64,000 bases of DNA, taken from the NCBI GenBank assembly GCA_009731375.1, contig BJOX01000055.1:21471-85470 (forward strand), written 5' to 3'. Position 1 is the first letter of the stretch; the number at the start of each line of letters is the position of its first letter. The notes below the pieces were generated by a model. The model did no database searches. It saw nothing but the letters and a program-made list of their open reading frames with translations, and had not been told where the DNA came from. This document shows, piece by piece, positions 51,801 to 62,190 of the stretch. Source of the stretch: Paulinella micropora. Its lineage: Eukaryota; Cercozoa; Imbricatea; Euglyphida. The translations under genes were made by a program, and so were the position numbers.

Positions 51801-52662
51801 CGGTATGCTTATCTTCTTAGCTGTTCATACTCGCCCCCTCCTTATCTGTCCTTTGAGTATAGCCGCAAAGCAGCAAGTCCCCTCCCCAGAAATCTCCTAT
51901 GCTATGGTTCATCGGATGTTCTTGTGGTTATTGACCCCCCGAGCTCTCTTCTTCAGAAGGGGAGACAAACACCTGATTAGGATGTTAACCGAAGGTTTCT
52001 CGATACCTAAAACCCCCAGCTCCTGGAAGCCGGCCAAGGGTCCGTCAGCCGCTGAGAGAGCCCTAGCGCTCTACCCGTGTGAAGTTGAGAAGATGGATGC
52101 TTTTAGTGTGCCTGTGATAGCTAACGTTGAAAAACTGATAGCTGATCACCCCCTCGTGGGTTATGTCGACTCTGATTTCGCAGGAGAGAAAATCTCTCGA
52201 AAATCACGATCGGGTTACATCTTTCTCTTCAACGGAGCGCCGGTAGCATGGTTTTCCAAGTTACAGTCGGTCATAGCCCAATCCACCCTTGAATCAGAAA
52301 CAGTTTCAGCGAACGAAGCTGTTAGGGAATTGCTTGCCCTGAAACAGTCCCTCCGGGATATCGGTTTGCCCGTCAAAGGTTTTATCCCCTTATTTGAGGA
52401 CAATGAAGGGACCATCATCCTTTTGGAAAGGGGACTTGGGGAATCACGGACTAAACACATCGACGTGAGGTTCCACCTCCTCGAGAAGTTGGTCAAGAGG
52501 GGAGTTGTCAAACTTTTCCGGGTACCCACGGAGGAAAATATCGCGGATGTCTTTACCAAGATTAATTTCACGTACGAAAGATTCAACTATCTCGCGGATC
52601 GGATCTCGGTGAGATTGGCAAAAGAATTTCTCGTGAAGTTCGGTATTGATGTCACGGTATAA
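48841..52662 (+). CDS. Copia pol: integrase, RT, RNase H
   Basis: An uninterrupted frame of 1273 residues. Integrase has a zinc finger (HATVFHRMCKHRG, then CEYCLRNK; about 80-120) and the DDE triad: Asp in ISMDTQGWW (155), Asp in TCDQEYGR (220), Glu in SKIERSHQ (255). RT starts near 735 (KARITLRGDLLKAGLQY), has LIDFTTAYLHAKMP and YGHPEAGRLWY, and carries the active site as FHVDDGLHA (about 888). RNase H has GYVDSDFAGE (about 1108), STLESETVSANEAVRELLAL and TKHIDVRFHLLEKLV. The integrase-before-RT order defines Copia. This enzyme set appears intact. Confidence 0.9.
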   Translation: MYDDVYCDIIPCICGWGCHDHKPYIPFAHETNTEKGESLQSPDCCYQTKIGNSCIHTSRTHEHDVNCRMSNALHPVVRPTHSERIHATVFHRMCKHRGVKAMERMAHYMGVKIVGVGWRERIMKCEYCLRNKIKKVPHFHKNHHVVEHLPGTHISMDTQGWWNTTSWDGKRYKFTVKCLASNFELDYYLGHIKNEFFPCFTKAIAFFESHTNRKVKFITCDQEYGRYDIFREWIDTQQPILIEAPTAEKQAVSKIERSHQTNGGPARAMLSDSELPHKFWTEMEKNATYINNLLPIAQGPFKGKSPFEIIHNRKPYLHHLRPTGCAAVMKVKARRGKGERGKKVIFLGYERNTGYYRVYDPIARVIHGNVRDVMFDVWKLGKREASKSLQGTAEGDTFSVEWVSSTPSAVPKPDDIPPEENVSVDVPYTYIEPTASNNVADSNISIGTKTAPTASAMPLKGTENDDSDDVAECNVDNNHNQEFSNLPDLIPPTPRSDKGGDQGEKSSKVVGKRGRNPKVKIVLTGKPIQIPARAFGEGWAKATYGNKWDSTVRKGVTLEPSAPVARRKKRFPAHNVKFDDGSIEKILDSEILRYEASGGEIPLSLLPQASPPATREPARPEQDTVGEFSHAEGERVEVAAEKAKHPPGWRSHEQANISHENIVTGGRVRKHISVCEIRQERCDYCLVTEQIPDFPVEQKPKDRRHAREREVKQQEELKAFKWREESEAKRSGTPIIPLKWIDTVKQQGTDDEYHKARITLRGDLLKAGLQYDPKRTYSPTAHHRTILLIIAYAACFGIDLWLIDFTTAYLHAKMPYDIYVKPPPGFEREGFLWLLKKALYGHPEAGRLWYNLMSGELIKKQAFVTFSLDQASFIKHAPDPIRTQLLSFHVDDGLHAASEARHTKLVESLKGHGFRCKNLGRATEFKNIQIVQSGKGILLHQRKYELLILNELEYLKEVPAKTPFNSENPAPLKAGHRLLKYDLRCLIGMLIFLAVHTRPLLICPLSIAAKQQVPSPEISYAMVHRMFLWLLTPRALFFRRGDKHLIRMLTEGFSIPKTPSSWKPAKGPSAAERALALYPCEVEKMDAFSVPVIANVEKLIADHPLVGYVDSDFAGEKISRKSRSGYIFLFNGAPVAWFSKLQSVIAQSTLESETVSANEAVRELLALKQSLRDIGLPVKGFIPLFEDNEGTIILLERGLGESRTKHIDVRFHLLEKLVKRGVVKLFRVPTEENIADVFTKINFTYERFNYLADRISVRLAKEFLVKFGIDVTV

Positions 52663-52931
52663 GTACCGGGTCGCGGAGCGAGTATCGGTGTGGACCGCGG
52701 ATAAATTTACGTTATGATCGTAATATCATAATTATACCCATATTACGGAAGCGATTAGCAATTATTTTCGTAAGATCGTATTTCTCGCATATATATATTG
52801 AGGGGAGTGATATAGGTGATCTGAGCGCGAACGGCAAGAGTGGTTGAGCGCGTGAGCGGCTGAAGGCGCAAAGAGAAGTACCTCCTTTTAAGGAGAAGAG
52901 GCAGACGTGCCTGGATTCTCTTCTGTCTTCT

Positions 52932-52970
<39 letters not shown>

Positions 52971-53934
52971 NNNNNNNNNNNNNNNNNNNNNNNNNNNNNC
53001 CCCCCCCCCCCCCCCCCGGTCGACCATTTAGAGCATAAAGAGGGGGAGGAGAGACGCACCACCGGGACCCGGACCCGCGCCTCTCTGCTCGTCGCTATCT
53101 CTGCTCGTCGCTATCTTCGCCTTTACTGACCACATTTTATTGAATCTGATCATCGCAGATCAGATTCACTTAAAATTGTGATCCCGTTCGACGACGTACT
53201 CGGACTTATCGCCCTTCGCAGTAATTTCAGTAATTATTTCTTTTTCGTTTTATTAGTTTGGTATCATCGACTGTAACATAATAATACATACATAAAAACC
53301 ATAAGAGGCCAACATGGAGTCTGGGGAGCGAACGGAACGTGCCACATGGGAATGTTGGAACAACACGTACACGTCTCCACCCAGATGTACCAGACACGCT
53401 GATAATCAAAGATATCGTGTATTTGTCTTCACATTTCACGTGTCTTTTGTGGTTTTTATATCCCCTCCAACGGGAAGCGCTTCCGAATTTAGAATTTAGT
53501 TTATGATCACATACGTAAATATATATATAAATCATCTACACATATAACATATATTAACTACTTGTTTATTCTACTTTCCCTCAAGTTAGTATTGTACTCT
53601 TATACTTAATATATGATATGTATGTATATGATCCTTACACGTATCTCTTAATCATTTGTGAGGAAGTATAGACAAGGGATAGCGGGTTAATCTTCCTCGC
53701 GTCGGGTAGGCTGGAATACACCACAGGCCGCTGCCTTGTACGTAGTCAAACTGATGCGTACTCGCTGTGGGTAGGAAGGCATCCAACCCCGACTACTACT
53801 TCTCAGAGAGAGTAAGGTTAAGAGAGGGTGTTTTAAGTTTGTGTTTTTATAATTTTCACAAAATAGTTATAGGAGCGTAAATGATAGGAACGGCAGTTAC
53901 TTAATAGTATTAATTCACTTTGTTCCAGGGGGAG
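52663..53934. other. Copia 3' untranslated region
   Basis: About 1.27 kb between the pol stop and the 3' LTR, longer than usual for Copia. It contains a 29-base gap in a C run (52971-52999), A/T-rich tracts and no supported gene. GGGGGAG ends it as a polypurine tract directly before the LTR (about 53928-53934). Confidence 0.7.
52971..52999. other. Assembly gap (29 N)
   Basis: Flanked by about 38 C on the left and 18 C on the right. Confidence 0.95.
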
Positions 53935-54127
53935 TGTTGGAACTAATAATTAATATTAATAGTTACGGGCCGGCCGTATCGGAGTAACGGTATCGTAAGG
54001 CCATTACTTTGATCCGGCCAGTCTATTTACGTGGCGCGGCTGTTGGCGCCTTCCTCATTAAAGTTGTATTGCATGTTGCGAGATTAGTAGCTAGCGTAGA
54101 TTGCTTTATTAATACAGTAGTCTAACA
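53935..54127 (+). repeat. Copia 3' LTR
   Basis: 193 bp, TGTTGGAAC to TCTAACA, the partner of 44386-44578. Confidence 0.93.
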
Positions 54128-54132
54128 GATTT
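54128..54132. repeat. Target site duplication GATTT (right)
   Basis: Matches 44381-44385. Confidence 0.85.
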
Positions 54133-54760
54133 TTGGTCATCACAAGAACCATTTTTTCAGGTGGCAAGGTGGCCACTTTTTTCCGGTGGGGGGTGTGTAA
54201 ATTAGTTGGGAAAAAGGGTGGGCGACGGGAAATTGATTGGTTTGAAGTCCATTTTGACTATTTTTCAATGAGGTTTTCGTAATATGTTAGTCTATCACTT
54301 TCTTTATGAACATGTATAATTTCTATTGAATAAAATTACATAATTTCCGTTCTATTTTTTTTGAATTCTACCCGGACCACTTTTATACGGGAGAACCTAC
54401 ATATGGTTTGAAGATAAGGACAATTTTCATGGAAATTCCGTGAAATTTGGCAGTTTTCCCGTGAATGGGAATTTATGGCTAAATAAGGGAAATTGCACTT
54501 ATGGGTTGATGTCTGTGGTATGTTTTGGCATTTGTGCAGGTTACGGACGTAACGCATCGTGTCAGATGACCCGGTCATAGGGACACTCCGGTTTGACAGG
54601 TGTTTTCCCTCTGGCGTGTTGTTTGGGTTCATTCCTTGCTTCCCTTTCTATATTAGAAGTCACGGGAGGTTAGCTCCGAACCAGTTGTGTTCAATTTTAT
54701 TATTAAATTCCATCAAGTTCATTTTCCTTTGAGCTCGTAAGGGTTAGACCTCCGGTCTTA
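54133..54760. other. Spacer, nothing recognised
   Basis: Mixed A/T-rich and G-rich sequence. It includes GGTGGCAAGGTGGCCACTTT (about 54160) but no gene. Confidence 0.4.
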
Positions 54761-54763
54761 ATA

Positions 54764-54853
54764 CAGATGCATGGATAGATGTATTAATATACACGGATAG
54801 ATGCATGAATGGATGGATGGATGGATTGTCATGGATTGATGGATGGATGAATG

Positions 54854-54905
<52 letters not shown>

Positions 54906-54906
54906 T
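54764..54906. repeat. (ATGG)n and (GATA)n microsatellite
   Basis: Interrupted ATGG units are followed by about 12 GATA units. Confidence 0.9.
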
Positions 54907-55780
54907 GTTTGGTCTATCAGCTCTGCATATCCGAAGACATAGGCATCCATTCCACCCCGCCGCCAATCAGCGACTGGGTAGCGGGCTGGGAATGGGCTAG
55001 GCCCCGAATTTGTGCAGTCTGACGGTTCTACGACCCTCCCTGGCTAGAGGGCCGTAGAACCAACCCAGACACGTGTCCGTGATCACGTGCCCCGCCAAGG
55101 CTCGGGCCCGAGGGGTACACCAACCCTCGAGCTTCATCCAAGGCGACCACTTTCGCGGCGGCCGGACTATACCTTAAGATCTCCCTGCTTATGTGCCTAC
55201 CCGCACACAGGAAGATCCCACTCCCGTCTAGTCTCTGAACCTTTCCCATTTGTCAGGACACCACTGGGTAGTGGCGACGGAGGACTACCGGGCCAGCTGC
55301 AGCGGTGACATAAGTGGGCCGACGTCGAGAGTAGTGGCCATTCGCCATATCCACTGGTCACTAAACTCACGTCGGAACACCAAGTCAATGACAAGGCAGC
55401 CAATCAGCGGTAGTCGTACCGAGTAGGAGCCATGCGCGGGGTTGTCCTGACACGAAGTGACTTGGCTGCGGATTACCCATTATCACTGCGTGGCCATATC
55501 CTTCGAGTTTTTACCATCCGACGAGCGTTACCTCGCCTGCTGCACCTTGCGGTTTCCCGCAGGCCGCGGTATCGAAGGCTCTTAGGGCTTTCCCGAACAG
55601 TTTGAGAGTGTATCGAGGGCCGATGAAGGGTAGTCATCAGCCCTGGCCAGTCACGCTGCACCAGCTGCGACTGCACCTATCCAGCTGGTGCAGGGCTGAA
55701 GGAGAGGATAGATCAACCCCCAGGCTATAGATGCAAGTGGCCGAGTCCAACTCCGGGATGCAGTTTATCGTCATGCCCAG
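54907..55780. other. Spacer, G/C-richer, nothing recognised
   Basis: About 870 bases without a supported gene. It contains an inverted pair near 55023-55062 (GGTTCTACGACCCTCC and GAGGGCCGTAGAACC) that could form a hairpin. It lies between two GATA arrays. Confidence 0.4.
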
Positions 55781-55783
55781 GAC

Positions 55784-55784
55784 G

Positions 55785-55839
<55 letters not shown>

Positions 55840-55869
55840 CATCTCAGATAGATAGATAGATAGATAGAC

Positions 55870-55902
<33 letters not shown>

Positions 55903-55946
55903 TTAATAGATAGATAGATAGATAGACAGATAGACAGATAGATAGG

Positions 55947-55980
<34 letters not shown>

Positions 55981-55984
55981 CCTG

Positions 55985-56028
<44 letters not shown>

Positions 56029-56062
56029 GGATAGATAGATAGATAGATATTAATAGATAGAT
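55784..56062. repeat. (GATA)n microsatellite array
   Basis: About 280 bases of GATA units interrupted by short CAGA, TTAATA and CTGAG variants. Confidence 0.93.
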
Positions 56063-56150
56063 ATCTTCCGCGCGGCGGGGTGGGGTTGGCAGCGCGGGAT
56101 TAATAGATAGATATCTTCCGCGCGGCGGGGTGGGGTTGGCAGCGCGGGCT
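56051..56150. repeat. 50-bp tandem duplication
   Basis: TAATAGATAGATATCTTCCG through GGTTGGCAGCGCGGG occurs twice in direct succession, at the right end of the GATA array. Confidence 0.85.
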
Positions 56151-56158
56151 TGGCGTAG

Positions 56159-56193
<35 letters not shown>

Positions 56194-56203
56194 NNNNNNN
56201 NNN
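56194..56203. other. Assembly gap (10 N)
   Basis: Preceded by about 32 C. Confidence 0.95.
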
Positions 56204-56838
56204 TTTCCCTGCGGGCGATTACACACTCCAAACCCATCTAAAAAAAGTCGGCTCAGCAGGAAAGTAGATATTCAAGACCGCTTGCGAATCTCTCTTCGCA
56301 AGTTCGATTCACAATCTTCAAGTACTTAACGGTCGGAATCTCAGCTCGAGACTCGTGACAGGTCTGCCAAAGAATACCCGGTCGGCGAAACCACCTCGGA
56401 CTCGAATCAAGATTTGCCTGACCGCTCTGCTGTTTAGTATTTGTATTATTAATACCTGACCTGAGACTGTCAGAGACAGGACTCCCCGGCACCCAGTAGT
56501 AGAGTTCTTTATTACTATTAAGATTTGTTGTTAGTTTCCCTGCCAAGAGGCAGTGCAATGCTAACAATAAGTTGCACATATTGTTCTAATTTCGCCATTG
56601 TAATTCCATCCCTCCGCCCGTTTTTCCTTCTGATTGAAGTTGACATATCGCATGGCCATGGGGCCAGGGGCGGCGGTGATGGCTACACAGTTCAACTGTC
56701 GTTGTATGACGGAAACGCTGACCTTCAATGCTCATCGATCTTTTCGATTTTTCTTAACCTTAGGGGTCAAGGAGTATTACAAAAAATGTGCAATAACTTC
56801 TTATATTGTGAGTCTCTTATAACATATATCAAGATTTA
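56204..56838. other. Downstream flank of TRIM-like gene
   Basis: No separate gene is supported. The last 250 bases before 56839 would be the 3' untranslated region of the minus-strand gene. Confidence 0.4.
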
Positions 56839-58071
56839 TCAATAAGGCTTGAATGATTGTAAAGATGACGTGGCACCTTTACGTATGTCACCAAAGAGCT
56901 CGAAACCACCGATGGCATGGTATTGCGTACCAGTGGAGTTTGCGCCCGTAAAGGTAATCTTGAAAAATCTGTAGTACCGCCGCCGGTCGGATGGAATTTC
57001 CCATGCGTACCCCTTGCCTTTTCCGGACATGGTGCTATCGGAACTATGGCTTCTGAGACAATCCCACGCCTCTCCGTTCGCAGACCCATCTAAGCGCCAC
57101 GAGCGGGGCTGGTTGCTAGTACAGTCCCCACGAGAGCAGAGCACGTAGTGAGTAGGGCAGAGCTGGGCATGTAGAATCTCGACACAGAAGAAGTAGGGTG
57201 AGTGGCCATCACGTGTTTGAAGGCAAGTTTGTTGCGCCACAAGGTTTAAGCCCGGGTACAGTCCAACAAGAACTTTGGGAGGGTAGTTGAGATGCAACGG
57301 CGACGTCGTGACTCTTACAACTCCCCTGTCGAGGGGGTTTTGCCACGGCTCGCGACCACCTGCTGTTCCTAGATGATAAAAGAGACCAGTCCAGGTGTCA
57401 GCATCACGGAAGGGGACAACTGACTGATTAACTGACTGAATAGAAAAGGGGCTCCCCTGAATGTGAGAGCCGCGAAGAAGAACAGACAGCTTGCGATCGC
57501 CCTTCGAATCGGCGGGGAGGGTATAGGTCGCCACGTAGGTACCATCGCCTTTGTCCTCCAGCTTGACATCCACCGCAACTCCCTTTTCCTCTTGCACCTG
57601 CACCACGAATGTGTCGCCACCCACGCCACGGGGAGCTCCTTTGCGGTCGCGCGCAGTGATGGTGAACGATGCTTCATGCCCAGGATCAGCCTTCTCCAAA
57701 CCCGACCCAGCTGCGGTAGTGGTGGTCGCACTGGTGGACATGTCGCTGACGACCCCTGTCTTGTTGAATATGTCCAACAGCGTCTTGCGGTCGATGGCAA
57801 AGTCCAGAGCATCGTCGGCTTGTGGGTCGAGCACAGGAGGCTGAGAAGCCATGGCAGACAGCGTGGACGTGATGTCGGATCTGGCCACGAGAAGCTGTGC
57901 ATCGCCTGGGGACTTGATGGCGGTCTCGACTCGCTGAACTGCACTCTCGAGGCACGCTTGAAAGGTGTGCAAGAGCTCCCGCTGCTCGGTGAGACTGAAG
58001 GTCTTAGCTTTGTGGAGTTGTCCCAACTCATCCAGGAGGAGCTTCTCGCGAGCAGCAATTGCGCCACGAAT
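56839..58071 (-). CDS. TRIM-like gene, exon 2: coiled coil end, filamin repeat, C-terminal domain
   Basis: The exon starts after an acceptor (TTTGTGTCTGTAG) at 58071 with IRGAIAAREKLLLDELGQLH, which continues the coiled coil of exon 1 in frame. A filamin-type repeat follows (ASFTITARDRKGAPRGVGGD, then DGTYVATYTLPADSKGDRKL and GSHIQGSPFSI), as in some TRIM proteins. The last 170 residues form a galactose-binding-like domain (FYHLGTAGG, RSWRLDGSANGEAWDCL, YYRFFKITFTGANSTGTQYH, GGFELFG), as seen in other ubiquitin ligases such as HECTD1. The stop is at 56839-56841. The filamin plus galactose-binding-like pairing is not the common TRIM layout. Probably a substrate- or ligand-binding half. Confidence 0.78.
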   Translation of the reverse strand: MRGAIAAREKLLLDELGQLHKAKTFSLTEQRELLHTFQACLESAVQRVETAIKSPGDAQLLVARSDITSTLSAMASQPPVLDPQADDALDFAIDRKTLLDIFNKTGVVSDMSTSATTTTAAGSGLEKADPGHEASFTITARDRKGAPRGVGGDTFVVQVQEEKGVAVDVKLEDKGDGTYVATYTLPADSKGDRKLSVLLRGSHIQGSPFSIQSVNQSVVPFRDADTWTGLFYHLGTAGGREPWQNPLDRGVVRVTTSPLHLNYPPKVLVGLYPGLNLVAQQTCLQTRDGHSPYFFCVEILHAQLCPTHYVLCSRGDCTSNQPRSWRLDGSANGEAWDCLRSHSSDSTMSGKGKGYAWEIPSDRRRYYRFFKITFTGANSTGTQYHAIGGFELFGDIRKGATSSLQSFKPY

Positions 58072-58249
58072 CTACAGACACAAATCACACACACAAAACA
58101 AAGAAAAGGAAAACCCAGGGCAAACAAAACATACTTATGTAGGAAACATAATAGATGAGTCAGCAAAAAGTGTTATCTAATAAAGGCTTGCATACAAGTA
58201 CACCGAATATGTGTCGAGGTAAAAAGAAAGACTACACACAGCACACACA

Positions 58250-58288
58250 GAGATAGGTAGATAGGTAGGTAGGTAGGTAGGTAGGTAT

Positions 58289-58375
<87 letters not shown>

Positions 58376-58384
58376 AGAGAGAGA

Positions 58385-58423
<39 letters not shown>
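58250..58423. repeat. (GTAG)n and (GA)n microsatellite
   Basis: GTAG units and then about 130 bases of GA, ending at the gap. Confidence 0.9.
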
Positions 58424-59125
58424 NNNNNNNNNNNNNNNNNNNNNNNNNNNNNNNNNNNNNNNNNNNNNNNNNNNNNNNNNNNNNNNNNNNNNNNNNNNNN
58501 NNNNNNNNNNNNNNNNNNNNNNNNNNNNNNNNNNNNNNNNNNNNNNNNNNNNNNNNNNNNNNNNNNNNNNNNNNNNNNNNNNNNNNNNNNNNNNNNNNNN
58601 NNNNNNNNNNNNNNNNNNNNNNNNNNNNNNNNNNNNNNNNNNNNNNNNNNNNNNNNNNNNNNNNNNNNNNNNNNNNNNNNNNNNNNNNNNNNNNNNNNNN
58701 NNNNNNNNNNNNNNNNNNNNNNNNNNNNNNNNNNNNNNNNNNNNNNNNNNNNNNNNNNNNNNNNNNNNNNNNNNNNNNNNNNNNNNNNNNNNNNNNNNNN
58801 NNNNNNNNNNNNNNNNNNNNNNNNNNNNNNNNNNNNNNNNNNNNNNNNNNNNNNNNNNNNNNNNNNNNNNNNNNNNNNNNNNNNNNNNNNNNNNNNNNNN
58901 NNNNNNNNNNNNNNNNNNNNNNNNNNNNNNNNNNNNNNNNNNNNNNNNNNNNNNNNNNNNNNNNNNNNNNNNNNNNNNNNNNNNNNNNNNNNNNNNNNNN
59001 NNNNNNNNNNNNNNNNNNNNNNNNNNNNNNNNNNNNNNNNNNNNNNNNNNNNNNNNNNNNNNNNNNNNNNNNNNNNNNNNNNNNNNNNNNNNNNNNNNNN
59101 NNNNNNNNNNNNNNNNNNNNNNNNN
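58424..59125. other. Assembly gap (702 N) in a GA repeat
   Basis: Both edges are GA repeats. Confidence 0.95.
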
Positions 59126-59179
<54 letters not shown>

Positions 59180-59205
59180 GAGGAGATAAGAGAGGAGATA
59201 AGAGA

Positions 59206-59246
<41 letters not shown>

Positions 59247-59265
59247 GAGAAAAGAGAGGAGAGAG
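59126..59265. repeat. (GA)n microsatellite
   Basis: Continuation of the GA array beyond the gap, with AAGAG variants. Confidence 0.9.
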
Positions 59266-59269
59266 ATAT

Positions 59270-59760
59270 CTATTCTTCCTATTATCTATCACTATCACCA
59301 TATCTGTGCACCATCGTACTATACCTATCTACATCACCAGATCTGTAGATAAATCTAAAGCTATTTATCACTATCCCCAGGTCCATGGCAATCAAAATCA
59401 CTCTACTCTCCATAGTTCTGTAAATCGCTAGCTCCTGTCTATCGCCTATCTCTCTATATTGCTATCTCCACAGTATCTCTGCAGCTATCACTATCTATAT
59501 ATCTCTATCTATGTGTCACATCAATCTATATGCCTCTATCTCTCATCCTCTCTGTCTATATAGCACTGCAGCTATCACTGTCTATATATCTCTATCTATA
59601 TTACTATCTCCACAATATCTTCACGTCTGCCACGATCTCTGTCTATATATCTCTATCTATGTGTCACATCCATCTGTATGCCTCTATCTCTCATCCTCTC
59701 AATGTCCATCACCATCACATAGGTATTGTGACACAGAGACAATGGTAGATATAGACAGGG
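59270..59760. repeat. Degenerate TATC-rich array
   Basis: CTATCT and TATCAC units with drift. A segment near 59455-59545 (TATCTCTGCAGCTATCACTA) recurs at about 59560-59670, giving a duplication of roughly 120 bases. Confidence 0.6.
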
Positions 59761-59830
59761 ATGCTAGAGGTTATGTAGCACCATCTTTATATCGATCACT
59801 CTCCTCTTCATGATGTCACTCCCTATCAAA

Positions 59831-59832
<2 letters not shown>

Positions 59833-59911
<79 letters not shown>

Positions 59912-59914
59912 CAC
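59833..59914. repeat. (CT)n then (AC)n microsatellite
   Basis: About 60 bases of CT followed by about 18 bases of AC. Confidence 0.92.
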
Positions 59915-60039
59915 TGATCTACATCTGCGTGTACCTGCATCGTCGTCGATGTCCATATCTGTGTGTGTGTGTGTGTGTGTGTTTGCCTCAACCTTTGTTT
60001 TTTTTCTCTTTTGATCTGCGTCTGTCTGTCTATTTTTCT

Positions 60040-60279
60040 GTCGGCTTGTCTGTCTGTCTGTCTATCTGTTTGTTTGTATGTATGTATGCACATTTATGTA
60101 TGTTTGTATGTACGTATGTACGTATGTACGCATGTATGTATGTTTGCATGTATGTATGTATGTATGTATGTATGTATGTATGTTTGTGCATGCACGTACC
60201 TACGTATGTATGTATGTATCTATGTATGTATGTATGTACGTATGTATGTATGTATATATGTATGTATGTATGAAAAATG

Positions 60280-60313
<34 letters not shown>

Positions 60314-60352
60314 TGTAGGTAGGTAGGTAGGTAGGTAGGTAGGTATCTACGT

Positions 60353-60431
<79 letters not shown>

Positions 60432-60575
60432 TGTATGTATGTATGTATGTATGTATGTATGCATGCATGTATGTATGTATGTATGCATGTATGCATGTAT
60501 GTACGTATGTATTTTGGTATGTATGTATGTATTCATGTATGTAAGTAAGTATGTATGTATGTGTGTTTCGCGCTG
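60040..60575. repeat. (TATG)n array with (AT)n core
   Basis: TGTC and GTAT units surround about 48 bases of AT (60356-60403). Reading frames through it are artefacts of the period. Confidence 0.92.
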
Positions 60576-61010
60576 CCACACAGGATAGAAATAGTATGGA
60601 ACTTGCGTGGGAGCGAATTTTCGTGAATGTTATGGACGATATGGCCAGCCTGGAGATGGTGAAATGATGCAATAGTTCATGTGTTGCGTATATAAAGACG
60701 CTGGACTTATTCCTTTGGGTTTACACAGTGAAGGTAAGCCCACCTTTTCATGTTTTCTCGGCAAAATCAGTCATTCGTGCCTCATGTGTCCAGATCCATT
60801 AACTTTCACGGCATGACCGTCTTTCTCGATTGAATGTAACCTCAGCTAGTTTCCATTTTAAGTGTGAAGGTTGTTGCTGGACCCTCTGTTGTTTACTCAA
60901 CGAACCAGCTGTGACAGTTGGATTCAGAAATGAACAATACACGGCGTTCTAGCGATAAGTTGATTTGCGTAGCGAGACGCTGACCATCATCATGTATGCA
61001 TGTATGTAAT
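60576..61010. other. Unique intronic stretch
   Basis: About 430 bases without repeats or a recognisable gene. It holds no visible splice-bounded exon. Confidence 0.4.
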
Positions 61011-61080
61011 ACTATGAATGTATGTATGTTTGTATGTATGTATGTATGTATGTATGAATGGATGCATATATGTATGTATG
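61011..61080. repeat. (TATG)n microsatellite
   Basis: Interrupted GTAT units. Confidence 0.85.
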
Positions 61081-61318
61081 CGCTGTGTAACCATGTTAAT
61101 TCCCAAATCCGTGTATACCCATATCCAAAGCTCACTCTTGGCATTCCACCGGCTTAAATGATGACCGACGCTAGCTCACCATCTCTGTGTATTACTATCT
61201 CTATATCTATCACCATCTGCATATCCTTATCTACCATATCTATCACTCCATCGCTATCTCTACATCCTAGATCCATTATCTCATATATCAATATATACAT
61301 ATATTATGTAATATAAAT

Positions 61319-61367
<49 letters not shown>

Positions 61368-61416
61368 CAAATATATATATATATATACAAATATATATAT
61401 ATATATATATTTGTAC

Positions 61417-61479
<63 letters not shown>

Positions 61480-61640
61480 TATATATATATATATTAATAT
61501 ATATATATATATACATATATATACACATATAGAATATAATATAAATGCATGCATACATACATACATACATATATGTATATATATATATATATGTATATAT
61601 ATATACATACATACATACATATATATACATATACATATAC
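61319..61640. repeat. (AC)n, (AT)n, (TAA)n microsatellites
   Basis: AC (61319-61345), AT, a run of about 18 TAA units (61425-61480), then AT and ACAT units. Confidence 0.9.
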
Positions 61641-62190
61641 ATATATACCTAACATTATTTCTATCGCTCACCATCTCAATATATATCACTATCGTTCTCG
61701 TTTTCTCTATCGCTGGCTCTTCTATCACTGTACCCATGTATCTACCACTAGGTCCATGTCGACCACATTACTACCTCAGTATTACTAATGACAGGAGAGC
61801 AACGATAAGGATATCGATATGGATGATCGAGACATGGAAACATAGATTGTGAAATAGTGATCCAGACAGTGATAGAAAGTGACATACACAGATATTGGTA
61901 GATGTTGCCATATAAGCCTAAAATATTAATCTGTGTTGATGGTACATGCAAGTATAGAGATATAGTCATGATACACAATGAGATAAAACAGATAGTGAGA
62001 TTTTGAGATTGATAGGTAAAGAGGTGTGCAAAGCACGATTAAATATATATGAGAGATGGTAATGGATGTAGAAAAATTGGTAAATAGCAATAGATGTCAA
62101 CATAGTCTACGGGTATATGTGTTAGCGATAGATTGAGAGAGAAAGAAAGGACAATAATCGTGACAAGAGAAAATAAACGGCAAAACTTAC

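Larger units (their letters stand above)
44386..54127 (+). mobile_element. Copia retrotransposon, nearly complete
   Basis: The element is bounded by 193-bp LTRs and a 5-bp target duplication. Gag, protease, integrase, RT and RNase H follow in Copia order on the plus strand. The LTRs show two mismatches on reading, so the insertion is young relative to its neighbours. Gaps at 44959 and 52971 and one TGA between protease and integrase frames are the only visible defects. Confidence 0.93.
58072..62190 (-). other. Intron of the TRIM-like gene, rich in microsatellites
   Basis: A GT donor (GAG, then GTAAGT, at 62190) and an AG acceptor (58072) bound a 4.1-kb intron. It is filled with GA, CT, TATG, AT, TAA and TCTA repeats and a 702-base gap. 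No other gene is supported inside. Confidence 0.75.

Noticed and set aside
55023-55062. tRNA-like hairpin
   Set aside because: Only a single stem is seen, with no cloverleaf arms or conserved tRNA bases.
58177-61737. Long open frames in the microsatellite region (for example 60030-60581 and 61288-61737)
   Set aside because: They encode only periodic Tyr/Ile/His/Val or Ser/Leu strings and run through repeats or N. They are period artefacts.
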